Source: Akkermansia sp.
GTDB taxonomy: Bacteria; Verrucomicrobiota; Verrucomicrobiia; Verrucomicrobiales; Akkermansiaceae
DNA length: 64,000 nucleotides
Direction of reading: 5' to 3'
Assembly: GCA_030523775.1 (NCBI GenBank)
Contig: JAUNHW010000001.1
Location: 124,001 to 188,000, forward strand
The position numbers and the translations under genes were made by a program. Shown here piece after piece: positions 9,101-17,265 of the stretch. Below the pieces are notes generated by a model. It ran no database searches, was not told the DNA's origin, and saw only the letters and a program-made list of their open reading frames with translations. Within the stretch, counting starts at the first letter, position 1. Each line of letters starts with the position of its first letter.

Positions 9101-12100
9101 AGCAGGTTGACCGTGCTGCCGCTGCCGATGACCGCTTTCAGCCCCGCGCCACCGATGGCGGTGTTGATATTGGCGGTGGCACCGCCCGTGACGTTGAGCT
9201 TGGACGCGATGCTGAGCGTGTGCCCGCCGGTGAAGGTGTAGGCGACGTTGCCCGTGACGTTGAGCGTGGAGACCGAGATGTCCTGCGCGAGCGTGATGGT
9301 GCCGCCCAGCCCGGCCGCGGTGAAGTGCACCGCGCAGCCGGGGGTGAACGCCTGAACCGCGGAGCCGCCGTCCGCGGTGCTCCAGTTGGCGGTGGAGGTG
9401 TCCCACGTGCCGCTGCCCAGATCCACGCCCCAGTACAGGTCCGCAGCCTTCTCATAGTGGCCGGGGTCCAGCGTGGGGGCGAAGGCGCCCGCAATGGCCG
9501 TGATGGCGCCCGCCGTCACGGGAGAGGACGTGGAGTGCGCCACGGTCACGCCGTTGAGCGTGCCGGAGCTGCTGCCCAGGCCCTCGCCGATGAGCATGTC
9601 GCCCAGCCACACGTAGTAGCCCTCCGTGCTGCCCGCGGGCAAATCCGCGGAGGTGATGTAGGACACGCGCAGCGCATCCGCGTTCTGCGACATGTCCGCA
9701 GAGTACAGGATGGTGGAGCCCCACTGGATGTAGGCCTCGCTCACGTTGAGCGTGCCGGTCCTGGAGCCGTTGCCCAGGGTGAGGGAGAACACGTTGCCCG
9801 TCTGCCACGTGGAGGGCTGGCCCGGCGTGCCGCCGTCGCCCACCAGCAAGGACGCAATGTCCACGGTGTAGCTGCCGCTCACGGTGATACCGGCCTCCGC
9901 CCAGGACTTGGTGGAGCTGCCGCTGGCGGGCACGGTGAGGTTCAAATCGGTGAAGGTGGCGGCTCCGCGGCGCGCGCGGCCCATGGTGCGGCCGCCGTAG
10001 CCCAGGCCCTTGGCCACATTGCCCGCGATGATGAGCTCACCCTGGTTGGAGGGGTGCAGGCCGTCGTTGATGAACATGCTTTGGATGCCCGTGTTCACCT
10101 TGGCGTCCGCCAGCGCGATAAGCCCGGTGTTGACGTTCACCACGGTGATGTTATCCGCGTTGGATTTGGAGGCGGCCCACTCGCGCAGCATCATGTTGAA
10201 GTCCATCTGCCTGTAGAAGTCGCTCTGCTCGGCGTGCGTGGCCCCGGTGGTGCGGTAGCCGTACCATGTCGGCATGTCCAGGATGACAATCTCCGCATCC
10301 GCGTTGCTCTGCACCATGGCGGACATGATGACATCGAACGTGCCGCTGGTACCGTCGAACGCGCCGTTCTGGTAGCCGAGGACAGCCTTCAGCACACCCG
10401 CGTACTGTGCGTCCGTGAGCGTGCCGGAGATATCGGACAGCAGGTCGTTGGTGCCGAGCATCATGAAGTAGGTGTCCGGCGCGTTGGCCCCCGTGAAGGT
10501 GGGGCCGGAGTATGTGCCGCCGGTGGTGGTGGTGGTGGACAGGCCGAGCCAGTTCTTGATGTTGGTGCTGTCGAAACGGCCGCCGTTCTTGGTTCCGGCC
10601 ACCTCATACGAGCGTGCGGAGGACTTGGAGCTGTGGTTGTTCTGGAAGGTGACGCCGCGGTACTCCGCGGTGGTGATCTTGCCGGAGGACTGCGTATGCT
10701 GGTAGTAGCCCTCCTCGTTCTGGGTCACGCCCACGTCCGTGAGAATCTTGAAGAACGCATAGCGCCAGGAGGCCTGGCCGCTCACGCCGTCCGTGATGGA
10801 ATCGCCCACGTACATCACGTTGCCCAGGTCGTCCTTGGCCAGGGCCTGCACCGGGGTGAACGCCAGGTTGAGCTTGTTGCCGTCCGCCTTGAGCGTTGCG
10901 TTGTAGCCTGCGGGAGCAATGAAGTTCTTCAGCTTGACATCGCTCAGGTGCGCGGTGTCGATGCTGCCGCTGGCGGTTGCCAGCGTGATGTCGCGGTGCG
11001 AGGTGAGCACGAAGTTCGAGAGGTCGATGCCTGCGCCCGCGCCCAGCGAGATGTCCTTGGCGGCAATCATGCCCGCGCCGCTCACATGCAGCATGGAGCC
11101 GCTGCCCATGGTGAAGTTGCCGCTGGAGAGGTTTTTCTGCAGCCAGAGGTCGCCGGACTGCACGCTCAGGTTGCCCGTGAACGTGCTGGCGGCGGTGATG
11201 ATGACATCGCCCTCGCCGCCGAGCGTGAGGGTCTTGCCGCTTGCCACGTTCAGGCTGCCCACGGTGATGGAGTAGCCGTCCTCCCCGCTCCACGTCTGGG
11301 TGTCGTTGGCCACCATGGCGGAGTTGACGACGAGGTCGGCCTCGTGCGTCTCGATGCCGGAGGAGCCGAGCGAGATGGTGCCGCCGTTGATGGTGACGCA
11401 CTGCTTGTAGGCGCCGTTGATGGTGATGCCCTTGGCGTTCAGCGTGGCGCCGCTGCCGATGTAGTTGCCGTAGCCCGCGGCTGAGGCGGCCTTGCTGGGC
11501 GTGCTCACGGAAGAGATGTCCCACTCCAGCACGGTGGAGGCACTCGGCGCGGTGGCGTTCCACCAGGCCGCGGCGTCCGTGAGGGCCACCTGGTCGTTGC
11601 TGCCGCGCACCTGGCCCACGTCGATGCCGCCCTGCACGGCGAAGGCGTAGGCATAGCGTGCGCCGATGGTGATTTGGGCCTCGCCGTTGTAGTGCACGCC
11701 CATGGTGTCGCCGCTGGTGATCTTATCCAAATCGCGGGTGTAGACGAAGCCGATGTCGTTGCGCGAGGCGGCCAGGTTCTCCAGCTGGGTGTGGGTGTCA
11801 CCGGCGTTGCTCTCGCCGCCCAGCGAGGTATCCGTCTGGTTCCAGGTGGCGGGCTCGCCGAGCACGCTGTTGCCGTTGAAGAGGATGGCGCTCCCGGGAA
11901 TGCCGGCCATGATCAAATCCGTGTACAGGTTGGTCAGGAACCCCGTGTAGTTGGTCTGCACGGTGGTGCCGCCGTGCGTGTTGCTCTCGCCCTGCAGGTA
12001 CATCAGGCCATCGATGCTCACAGTGTCGTACCCCTGCGCCTTAGCGGCATTGTAGGCATCCTTCACCGACTGCACGATGAGCGCGTAGTTGCCGTGGCCG

Positions 12101-13176
12101 CCGCCCTTCACCCAGTACTCGTCGCCGCCGCCGTCAAGGGATGCCTTGATGACGCCCAGAGTGTCGCCCTCGTTCATGAGCCAGCCCTTCTGCTGCATCA
12201 TGTAGGAGAAGCCGTACTCCGGGCCCATGCAGTTGTTGCCGTTGTAGGCGGGGAGCTGCGGGGCCACGGTCTGCCAGGAGGGAGAGGTTACGACCAGCCC
12301 GCCGTCCTTGTTCATGTTGCCGTTCCACAGAAGGCCCGTGGACTTGTACTTCTCGCGCATCGCCGCGGGGGCGGGGCTGCCCTTGACCGCGCCCAGGGAG
12401 TTGGACTGGCCCGTCAGGATGTACGCGTGGAAGACCTTGCCGCCGGGCGTGGGGGGCGTGGGGCCGCTGCCGCCCGTGGTGGCCGTGAGCGAGATGTTGC
12501 TGATGAGGTTTTCCTCGCTGCCGCCGCCGGTGCCGCGGATGATAGCCAGGATTTCATAGCTGTCCTTCCAGCTTTCGATATTCTGGATGGTGAGGGTTTC
12601 CGTGGTGCCGTTGGCGGTCATCGCCGGGCTGACGATGCACACCTGCTCGCCCATGGTGTCGTCCGTCCAGGTCACGAATTCCTGCGTGGCCGTGTCCAGC
12701 ACCGCCAGGCCCAGCGTCACGTTGAACCCGGCGTTCTCGCGCGTGGCGGTGAACGTGATGGCATCCACAGCCATGCCCGCCGTCAGCTCGTCGGGGTCCG
12801 TCAGGTAGAACACGGTCTCGCCGCCCTTGCCGTTGCGCCCGTAGAAGCGGCTGATGGCGTACACGCCATCCCCCGTCTCCTCCGTCAGCGCCTCCGTGTC
12901 CGCGTAAGTCACCACGCCGTTGTTGGTGGCCAGGTAGGTGGCGGGGTCGTATTTGACGTGGCCGTCCCCCATGAAGTTGGTGAACGCGGCTGCAATGTTG
13001 CCGCCGGCGGCCACGGGGGTGCCGCCCTGGTCTTGCAGGGCGGTGGGCTTCCCGGTCTGCAGGTGGATGGTGATGGTTTGCTCTGCGGCCCAAGTGGTTC
13101 CGGTGGTGAGGGTTGCCGCGAGGACGCATGCGGAAAGAAGGGCTGCATGCAAAAGCTTCGGGAGATGTAATTTCAT
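6166..13176 (-). CDS. Giant autotransporter with SASA-type and GDSL-type esterase modules
   Basis: 2336 residues. A signal peptide covers about 1-31. Residues about 248-516 form a sialate O-acetylesterase-like (SASA) module with GQSNS (Ser258), LQGESN (395-399) and a likely catalytic His495 in GVHYNGEA. Residues about 786-1060 form a second SGNH/GDSL module with YVGDSITDG (Ser793), LGTND (907-911) and NDGLHPS (Asp1038, His1041). Between and after these are Gly/Thr/Ser-rich beta-helix repeats typical of passengers, including a WEGGASDWGIGSNWNGG module. The last ~280 residues form an autotransporter beta-barrel ending in aromatic Phe (YRINF). The likely role is surface deacylation of acetylated host glycans such as mucin sialic acids; substrate is inferred. 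It precedes comEC with a 1-base overlap. Confidence 0.92.
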   Translation of the reverse strand: MKLHLPKLLHAALLSACVLAATLTTGTTWAAEQTITIHLQTGKPTALQDQGGTPVAAGGNIAAAFTNFMGDGHVKYDPATYLATNNGVVTYADTEALTEETGDGVYAISRFYGRNGKGGETVFYLTDPDELTAGMAVDAITFTATRENAGFNVTLGLAVLDTATQEFVTWTDDTMGEQVCIVSPAMTANGTTETLTIQNIESWKDSYEILAIIRGTGGGSEENLISNISLTATTGGSGPTPPTPGGKVFHAYILTGQSNSLGAVKGSPAPAAMREKYKSTGLLWNGNMNKDGGLVVTSPSWQTVAPQLPAYNGNNCMGPEYGFSYMMQQKGWLMNEGDTLGVIKASLDGGGDEYWVKGGGHGNYALIVQSVKDAYNAAKAQGYDTVSIDGLMYLQGESNTHGGTTVQTNYTGFLTNLYTDLIMAGIPGSAILFNGNSVLGEPATWNQTDTSLGGESNAGDTHTQLENLAASRNDIGFVYTRDLDKITSGDTMGVHYNGEAQITIGARYAYAFAVQGGIDVGQVRGSNDQVALTDAAAWWNATAPSASTVLEWDISSVSTPSKAASAAGYGNYIGSGATLNAKGITINGAYKQCVTINGGTISLGSSGIETHEADLVVNSAMVANDTQTWSGEDGYSITVGSLNVASGKTLTLGGEGDVIITAASTFTGNLSVQSGDLWLQKNLSSGNFTMGSGSMLHVSGAGMIAAKDISLGAGAGIDLSNFVLTSHRDITLATASGSIDTAHLSDVKLKNFIAPAGYNATLKADGNKLNLAFTPVQALAKDDLGNVMYVGDSITDGVSGQASWRYAFFKILTDVGVTQNEEGYYQHTQSSGKITTAEYRGVTFQNNHSSKSSARSYEVAGTKNGGRFDSTNIKNWLGLSTTTTTGGTYSGPTFTGANAPDTYFMMLGTNDLLSDISGTLTDAQYAGVLKAVLGYQNGAFDGTSGTFDVIMSAMVQSNADAEIVILDMPTWYGYRTTGATHAEQSDFYRQMDFNMMLREWAASKSNADNITVVNVNTGLIALADAKVNTGIQSMFINDGLHPSNQGELIIAGNVAKGLGYGGRTMGRARRGAATFTDLNLTVPASGSSTKSWAEAGITVSGSYTVDIASLLVGDGGTPGQPSTWQTGNVFSLTLGNGSRTGTLNVSEAYIQWGSTILYSADMSQNADALRVSYITSADLPAGSTEGYYVWLGDMLIGEGLGSSSGTLNGVTVAHSTSSPVTAGAITAIAGAFAPTLDPGHYEKAADLYWGVDLGSGTWDTSTANWSTADGGSAVQAFTPGCAVHFTAAGLGGTITLAQDISVSTLNVTGNVAYTFTGGHTLSIASKLNVTGGATANINTAIGGAGLKAVIGSGSTVNLLRDTTVSALSNSGLLAADNATVSFANAVADGGVVQAKNVRLAAGSESGFSKLTVTDTLTNGSKVTVGNGSSINKFSGGALAIQGSAASVSVRQGRIDSLSIAAGQTLAGGAQGITLGATSGTSGNVDLTGSLVIDGAVNLANVSAGSLELSSSGTLHASGAVTASTITLDRLNPAEHYLYADSLGAATTNFALELAAVKALGLADGESVTLASVTQDCATLLVNGAARIFEEGEALSYRIVNDTTNHTIVLTAEIAMGDYVWEGGASDWGIGSNWNGGHVPTSTSWVQFVGDGSINLDRAAQGSLLTVYSASHTTIHGQNTIEFAKGMDIFANSSLTIGDGVQQTAAKAPQVTLSGMLGVAEGSSLTADTITMSATGVLDARGSVATKQLNGTGGTVSGTVGITGRGGRFSGTYDAATVDVNKGAEAALAARQGLTLSGAGEATLTYADDAHMDAIRATGLRVKLNNPAADAATSTLTLDKASSLTDGVLEFGLSAEDTAQTIGTPLAPTVLEAASLNLDGTTVVVHQVGAGTSPIAMAVNNAGRTRNLALARVGAQDTDTDKVELDGYLLEKYYANARVQEGRLLVDMRNDYYQDTVKPTTENGRAGAGMLDDAFVAFNPQVNAPQGDLAAILTALETGAVQGERADKLAAAVSGASAAALGAALSGDVERQLRAIRNRTTSMGTAEGLLSEGLPYVNAWINAEGDFRRLQDDNTLAGYKLNSWGGTVGFDVDCTPRLTLGLAATAMQGEFTATAADQADGDLNRMYVTAFARYNHCAWVHTFIGTLGLADAKLDRTVDYAAGSYSTRADSDGTAFGFMYEVGYTMALDEHATICFQPVFNVSYRHSSLGGYTEKGETDAALKMGDVDANLVSFGLGGRLQSLFGSTFYNRSTLFEGRALLRLDAGDRDTTADASIIGAGGGRTVRSADAGAFGVEIGAGFTIPVGQDAGAIFVDASADIRSGYSDVNGTVGYRINF

Positions 13177-13232
13177 AAGTGTACAGTGTCTAGAGGCAGG
13201 GAAACGTGCCGTGCACGCTTTCCATCTCTACC

Positions 13233-13262
13233 ATTCTACGCCCGCGCACCCGCGCGCGTCAA
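13233..13262 (-). promoter_or_regulatory. Autotransporter promoter
   Basis: Minus strand: TTGACG, 18 bp, TAGAAT. The -10 lies about 57 nt before the autotransporter ATG, giving a leader of roughly 50 nt. Confidence 0.6.
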
Positions 13263-13361
13263 GCACAGAATGCACGCGTACACGCGGAAATTCGGGGCAA
13301 AACGGGGGCCGCAGGCCATGACGGCGCGCGGCCCTGAATGTTGGGGAGCTGTGGGATGAGG

Positions 13362-14774
13362 CTACAGCTTGAGCACGGGCAGCCCTTCCACAGCGTTCTG
13401 CCACGCGGCGGAGGGAATGACTATGTCCACCTTGTCTCCCTGCTTCTCCGTTACCACCTTGCAATCCGGCTGGCCCAGGATGGAGGGTGTTCCCACCATG
13501 GCGGCGGGCAGTTGCAGCGTGTAGTCGGCAAGTTCCTTGTGCACGGGCAGGAAGACGTAGCGGGCGCCGTCCGGGCCACGGACGATGCGCAGATCCTCCG
13601 GCAGGGCGGGGTCCAGCACGGCGCGGCTGCCGTATACGGCCTCACCGTTCACCTTCATCCACGCGCCGATGCGCTGGAATACGTGGCGCACCTGCTCCGG
13701 CACGGAGCCGTCCGGCTTGGGGCCGATGTTGAGCAGCAGGTTGCCGCCGCGTGCCACGCAGGATTCCAGGGCGTTGATGACCACCACCGGGCTCTTGTAC
13801 TGCTCAAACACACTGTAGCCCCAGTGGTTGCCCACCGTCATGCAGGATTCCCAGTCGTACGCGGGTATCTTGTCGCGCGCGGGCACAAACTGCTCCGGCG
13901 TGGTGAAATCCGCCTTGCTGGTGAGGGTGGGGCATCCCTGGTAGTCCCACAGGCGGTTGTTCATGATGATGCCGGGCTGCTTCTCACGGCACATGGCCAT
14001 GAGCTTGGTGGCCTCCCAGGCGCGGTCGCCGGACATGGCCCCGGTGGAGAAATCCCACCACAGGATGTCCACCTTGCCGTAGGCGGTGACCAACTGCTCC
14101 GCCTGCTCGTGCAGGTACTTGATGTAGGCTTTCTGGTCACGCGGAATGCCCTTTTCCTTGAGCATCTTCTCCTGGTTGGAGGGATAGGCGTGCTCAGGGC
14201 GGATGGTGTTGTCGTACGACGGGTGGTGCCAATCGATGACGCTGTGGTAGTACCCCACGCGCATGCCTGCGGCGTGGCAGGCGTCCGCCAGTTCCTTCAC
14301 CAAATCCCGCCCCAGCAGCTTGCCCACGGTGTAGTCGCTGTTCTTGGCATCAAACAGGCAGAAGCCCTCATGGTGCTTGCTGGTGAGCACAATGTACCTG
14401 CAACCGGCCTCCTGCGCCAACTTCACCCATTCATCCGCGCAGCCGGGAGCAGGACGGAACAGCGGCAGCGCCGCCTTGGCGTACGTGTCCGTGTCGAGGT
14501 CGATGTTCCTCTGCGTCCACTCGCCGCGGCCATCCCGCCCCTGCCAGGTGCACTCCAGCCCGGAATACAGGCCGTAATGGATGAACATGCCGAAGTGCGC
14601 ATCACGCCACCACTGCATTTTCTTGTCCTGCTCCGCGGGGTCCACGGGGTCGCCCATCTTGGCCTGAATTTCACCCACCGTGGGCTGCTTGGGCGCCTCC
14701 TGCGCGCTTGCCTGCGGGAAACCGCCAACCACGGCCAAAGCCGCCGCCAATGTAAGAAGATGCTGCGTTTTCAT
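13362..14774 (-). CDS. Secreted GH29 alpha-L-fucosidase
   Basis: 470 residues with a signal peptide (cleavage probably after ASA, near residue 24). It hydrolyses terminal alpha-L-fucose from glycans. GH29 landmarks are WWRDAHFGMFIHYGLYS (about 55-71), LTSKHHEGFCLF (130-141) and the probable nucleophile Asp241 in DILWWDFSTG; the acid/base is not reliably placed by eye. The C-terminal region LLLNIGPKPDGSVPE is also typical of the family. Located outside the cytoplasm, it fits removal of fucose from host mucin or milk-type oligosaccharides. It has its own promoter, with the -10 box 9 nt from the ATG, and lies upstream of the autotransporter on the same strand with 185 bp between. Confidence 0.93.
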   Translation of the reverse strand: MKTQHLLTLAAALAVVGGFPQASAQEAPKQPTVGEIQAKMGDPVDPAEQDKKMQWWRDAHFGMFIHYGLYSGLECTWQGRDGRGEWTQRNIDLDTDTYAKAALPLFRPAPGCADEWVKLAQEAGCRYIVLTSKHHEGFCLFDAKNSDYTVGKLLGRDLVKELADACHAAGMRVGYYHSVIDWHHPSYDNTIRPEHAYPSNQEKMLKEKGIPRDQKAYIKYLHEQAEQLVTAYGKVDILWWDFSTGAMSGDRAWEATKLMAMCREKQPGIIMNNRLWDYQGCPTLTSKADFTTPEQFVPARDKIPAYDWESCMTVGNHWGYSVFEQYKSPVVVINALESCVARGGNLLLNIGPKPDGSVPEQVRHVFQRIGAWMKVNGEAVYGSRAVLDPALPEDLRIVRGPDGARYVFLPVHKELADYTLQLPAAMVGTPSILGQPDCKVVTEKQGDKVDIVIPSAAWQNAVEGLPVLKL

Positions 14775-14783
14775 AGTATCCCC

Positions 14784-14812
14784 AGCCTAGCAAACGCACG
14801 AGCCGGTGTCAA
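14784..14812 (-). promoter_or_regulatory. Fucosidase promoter
   Basis: Minus strand: consensus TTGACA, 17 bp, TAGGCT, then 9 nt to the fucosidase ATG. It is divergent from the promoter at 14870 on the plus strand. Confidence 0.7.
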
Positions 14813-14869
14813 TCCATCTTTCCGCGGCGGACATGTGAGAACGGATGCGCGGACAAGGTTGCATTCCCC

Positions 14870-14898
14870 TTGACGGCGGGCGGAGGCGCGCCTATTAT
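14870..14898 (+). promoter_or_regulatory. Promoter of the IdeS-like gene
   Basis: TTGACG, 17 bp, TATTAT, then only 6 nt to the ATG at 14905. The transcript should be leaderless. This also excludes the longer frame starting at 14845, whose first ATG lies upstream of the -35 box. Confidence 0.75.
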
Positions 14899-14904
14899 GG
14901 GTGC

Positions 14905-15717
14905 ATGCGCATTCCATCCCTCATTTGGGCCGCAGCGCTGCTGGCCGCTGCAACCTGCCAAGCCTCCACCCTCTGGGTGAAGGGGGTGACGCCGGAGCGC
15001 GGCTGGTATGACGCCGACAAGAGCCTGGAGCGCGACGGCGATCTCTGCTGGGGGAGCACGGCGGCCAACATGGTGGCCTGGTGGCAGGACCTCCATCCCC
15101 GCGAGACGGCGGCATCCGGCGCTCCGGCTGGAATCACCGCCGTGTGGGATGCCATACGGACCGCATTCCTGGACAACACCGGGTCCACCTACCACTGCCT
15201 GCGCTGGTGGATGGACGGCACCCCGCCGCCGCAGCAGATGAGGCTTGCGCCCGGGGCGGGCGGCGGGCGGCATGCCCCCGCCCCGTTGCGGGAGAGCGAT
15301 GTGCTCCTCTACAAGGCCCCGGCGTTCGATGGGACGGGCGACCTGTCCGCCACCCTGCGCGGGCTGCTGGAGCGGGGCTACTCCGTGGCTCTGGGGCTGC
15401 GGCATTACGATGCCGCCGGGCACGAGCTGCTTTCCGGCGGCCACATGGTCTCCCTCTGGGGCTTGGAATTCGATGAAGAGAGCGGCAGGGTGACACGCCT
15501 GTACCTCACGGACTCCGATGATGTGGTGGGCAACTGGCCGCAGCGCCAGAAAGGCCTCTTTGCGGCGGACTGCACCCCCGTGCCGGATCTCCGCTATGCC
15601 GGGGGCACCCCCTTCCCCGGGCTCTCCCTCACCACAGCACTCGGCTGGTTCCGCCCAAACACCACAGTCACCACCATCGTGGCCCTGCATGCAGACGCCG
15701 GGTGTCATGCACATTGA
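14905..15717 (+). CDS. Secreted IdeS/Mac-like (family C66) cysteine peptidase
   Basis: 270 residues with a signal peptide (about 1-20, cleavage at CQA/S). The mature protein follows the motif order of the streptococcal IgG-cleaving enzyme IdeS: LWVKGVTP (23-30), GWYDADK (33-39), DLCWGSTAANMVAWW (46-60), GGHMVSLWGLEFD (178-190) and LYLTDSDD (199-206). By alignment from memory, Cys48, His180 and Asp203/Asp205 correspond to the catalytic Cys94, His262, Asp284 and Asp286 of IdeS, and Lys39 to the oxyanion-hole Lys84. It is shorter than IdeS (339 residues). The family hydrolyses the hinge of immunoglobulin G; whether this one cleaves IgG, IgA or something else is unknown. It sits among host-glycan enzymes and has a leaderless-type promoter. 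Confidence 0.8.
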   Translation: MRIPSLIWAAALLAAATCQASTLWVKGVTPERGWYDADKSLERDGDLCWGSTAANMVAWWQDLHPRETAASGAPAGITAVWDAIRTAFLDNTGSTYHCLRWWMDGTPPPQQMRLAPGAGGGRHAPAPLRESDVLLYKAPAFDGTGDLSATLRGLLERGYSVALGLRHYDAAGHELLSGGHMVSLWGLEFDEESGRVTRLYLTDSDDVVGNWPQRQKGLFAADCTPVPDLRYAGGTPFPGLSLTTALGWFRPNTTVTTIVALHADAGCHAH

Positions 15718-15814
15718 ACGCTTTGCCTCCCGCCGCACTCCAACTGTTTATGGGGCAAAACTCCCCATTCCCCCGCAAATTATTAGGAAAAGTTTGACAA
15801 AATTCAAAAAAGTC

Positions 15815-15842
15815 TTGCAATTCCAGAGATTTGCGGTACACT
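15815..15842 (+). promoter_or_regulatory. Promoter of the 3D-domain gene
   Basis: TTGCAA, 16 bp, TACACT, set in an unusually AT-rich stretch (about 15765-15850). A second -35-like TTGACA at 15794 has no matching -10. The leader to the ATG at 15895 is roughly 45 nt. Confidence 0.5.
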
Positions 15843-15894
15843 TTGCCCGACACGCATGTTTTCCATGCGGCCCGCAAAGCCAAAGAAAAACATC

Positions 15895-16512
15895 ATGACA
15901 ATCCAAACCAGACACGCGCTTCTGGCCGCCGCCCTGTTTGCCCTTGCGGGCACGGATGCCGCCGCGGCCGATGCAGCCGGTACCGCCACGGGCTTTGTAA
16001 CCCCGGCGGCCCCCACACGCGCCTCCCTGCCGGACCGCTCGCTTCCCAACCTGGGGCGCGACAAGCACGGGCTCTTCTTCTACCATCCCAAGCAGACGCG
16101 CCGCATGGTGCGCACCACCGCCTACACCCACTCCGAAAGCGACCACCTGCGCTATGGAGCCAAGAGCGCCGTGGGCACCACCCTGCAGTACACCGATGAG
16201 GTGCGCAGCGCCGCCGCAGACTGGTCCGTGTACCCCATGGGCACCAAGTTCCGCATCAAGGGGGAACCCTACACCTACGTGGTTGACGACTACGGCAGCG
16301 CCCTGGTGGGAACGGGCACCATCGACATCTACCAGCCCTCCCGCGCGCTGATGCGCCAGTGGGGCACGCGCATCGTGGAAATCGAGATTATCGAGTGGGG
16401 TTCCTCCCGCCGCAGCCTGGAGACGCTGTCCCAGCGGCAGCGCTACCGCCACTGCACCAAGATGTACGCCGCCCTGCAGCAGCAGAACAATGCCAGAAGC
16501 CGCACGCGCTAG
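15895..16512 (+). CDS. Secreted 3D-domain protein
   Basis: 205 residues from the ATG at 15895, chosen because it puts a clean signal peptide at the N-terminus (MTIQTRHALLAAALFALAG); an upstream in-frame ATG at 15856 would add a basic extension. Residues about 70-165 match the 3D double-psi beta-barrel domain: RTTAYTHSES, AAADWSVYPMGTKFRI, YVVDDYGSALVGTGTIDIY and QWGTRIVEIEI. The aspartates of the last two motifs give the family its name. 3D domains resemble the catalytic domain of MltA lytic transglycosylases, so a cell-wall role is plausible but unproven. A terminator follows the gene. Confidence 0.8.
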   Translation: MTIQTRHALLAAALFALAGTDAAAADAAGTATGFVTPAAPTRASLPDRSLPNLGRDKHGLFFYHPKQTRRMVRTTAYTHSESDHLRYGAKSAVGTTLQYTDEVRSAAADWSVYPMGTKFRIKGEPYTYVVDDYGSALVGTGTIDIYQPSRALMRQWGTRIVEIEIIEWGSSRRSLETLSQRQRYRHCTKMYAALQQQNNARSRTR

Positions 16513-16535
16513 GCTCTGCCACAACCTTTAAACTC

Positions 16536-16579
16536 GCGGCCCGCCTTCCCTCCGGGGAAAGCGGGCCGCCTGTTTTTTT
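16536..16579 (+). terminator. Intrinsic terminator (probably bidirectional)
   Basis: GCGGCCCGC pairs with GCGGGCCGC around a loop that can itself pair, followed by CTGTTTTTTT. It lies between convergent genes; the T-run serves the plus strand, and GAGTTT on the other side is a weak tail for the FKBP gene. Confidence 0.8.
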
Positions 16580-16591
16580 GACGGGAACCGG

Positions 16592-17230
16592 TTATTTCTC
16601 CAGCCCCAGCAGCTCCATCTCGAAGATGAGCGTGGAGTTGGGGCCAATCTGGCCGGGTCCGTTGGCGCCGTACGCCAGATTGGAGGGAATGGTCACGCGC
16701 CACTTGGCACCCACGGGCATGAGCTTCAGCGCCTCCGTGAAGCCCGGTATCACCTGGCGAATGTTGAACTTCACCGGCTGGCGGGATTGGTCGAACACCG
16801 TGCCGTCCACCAGCGTGCCCTTGTACATCACCTCCGCCGTGGGGGCATCGCCATGCACGGCGGCATCGTACTTCACGTCACCGCCGGGCACCAGCACCTC
16901 GTACTGCAGGCCGGATTCCGTGGTAACCACGCCCTCCCTGCGGCCGTTCTCCTCCATGTACTTGCGGCCCTTCTCCAGGTTCTCGCGCCCGCGGGCGTTG
17001 CTGCGCTCCTGCAGCATGGCTATGAATTGCCGCTGGCATTCGTCCGCCTGTTCGTTGATGATGCCGCGGTCCGGCTTGCCGGCCAGGCCCTCCACCAGGC
17101 CGCGGCCCAGCAGCTCACCGACCAAATCCTCCGCCTGAACCCCGGGAAGCATCTGCCCCAGCATTTGCCCGCCGATGCGGTACCCGATGAGGTACGACAT
17201 CACCTTCTTCATTTCAGTTTCGTCTGACAT
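16592..17230 (-). CDS. FKBP-type peptidyl-prolyl cis-trans isomerase
   Basis: 212 residues. An N-terminal helical dimerisation-type region (about 1-100; MSYLIGYRIGGQML and a charged helix) precedes a C-terminal FKBP domain (about 105-212): ESGLQYEVLVPGG, YKGTLVDGTVFDQS, VIPGFTEALKLMPVG, IPSNLAYGANGPGQIGPNSTLIFEMELL. This is the Mip/FkpA-like layout, which catalyses proline isomerisation during folding. No convincing signal peptide is present at the chosen start, so it is probably cytoplasmic. It follows gatB by 35 bp and is probably cotranscribed with it. Confidence 0.9.
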   Translation of the reverse strand: MSDETEMKKVMSYLIGYRIGGQMLGQMLPGVQAEDLVGELLGRGLVEGLAGKPDRGIINEQADECQRQFIAMLQERSNARGRENLEKGRKYMEENGRREGVVTTESGLQYEVLVPGGDVKYDAAVHGDAPTAEVMYKGTLVDGTVFDQSRQPVKFNIRQVIPGFTEALKLMPVGAKWRVTIPSNLAYGANGPGQIGPNSTLIFEMELLGLEK

Positions 17231-17265
17231 AAATCTTAATCCTAATTTTAATCCTGATTCCCCCG

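Noticed and set aside
8152..11484. A 1110-residue plus-strand frame antisense to the giant autotransporter.
   Set aside because: It lies entirely inside a gene with clear domains and its His/Gly/Arg/Ala-biased composition is typical of an antisense shadow in GC-rich DNA.
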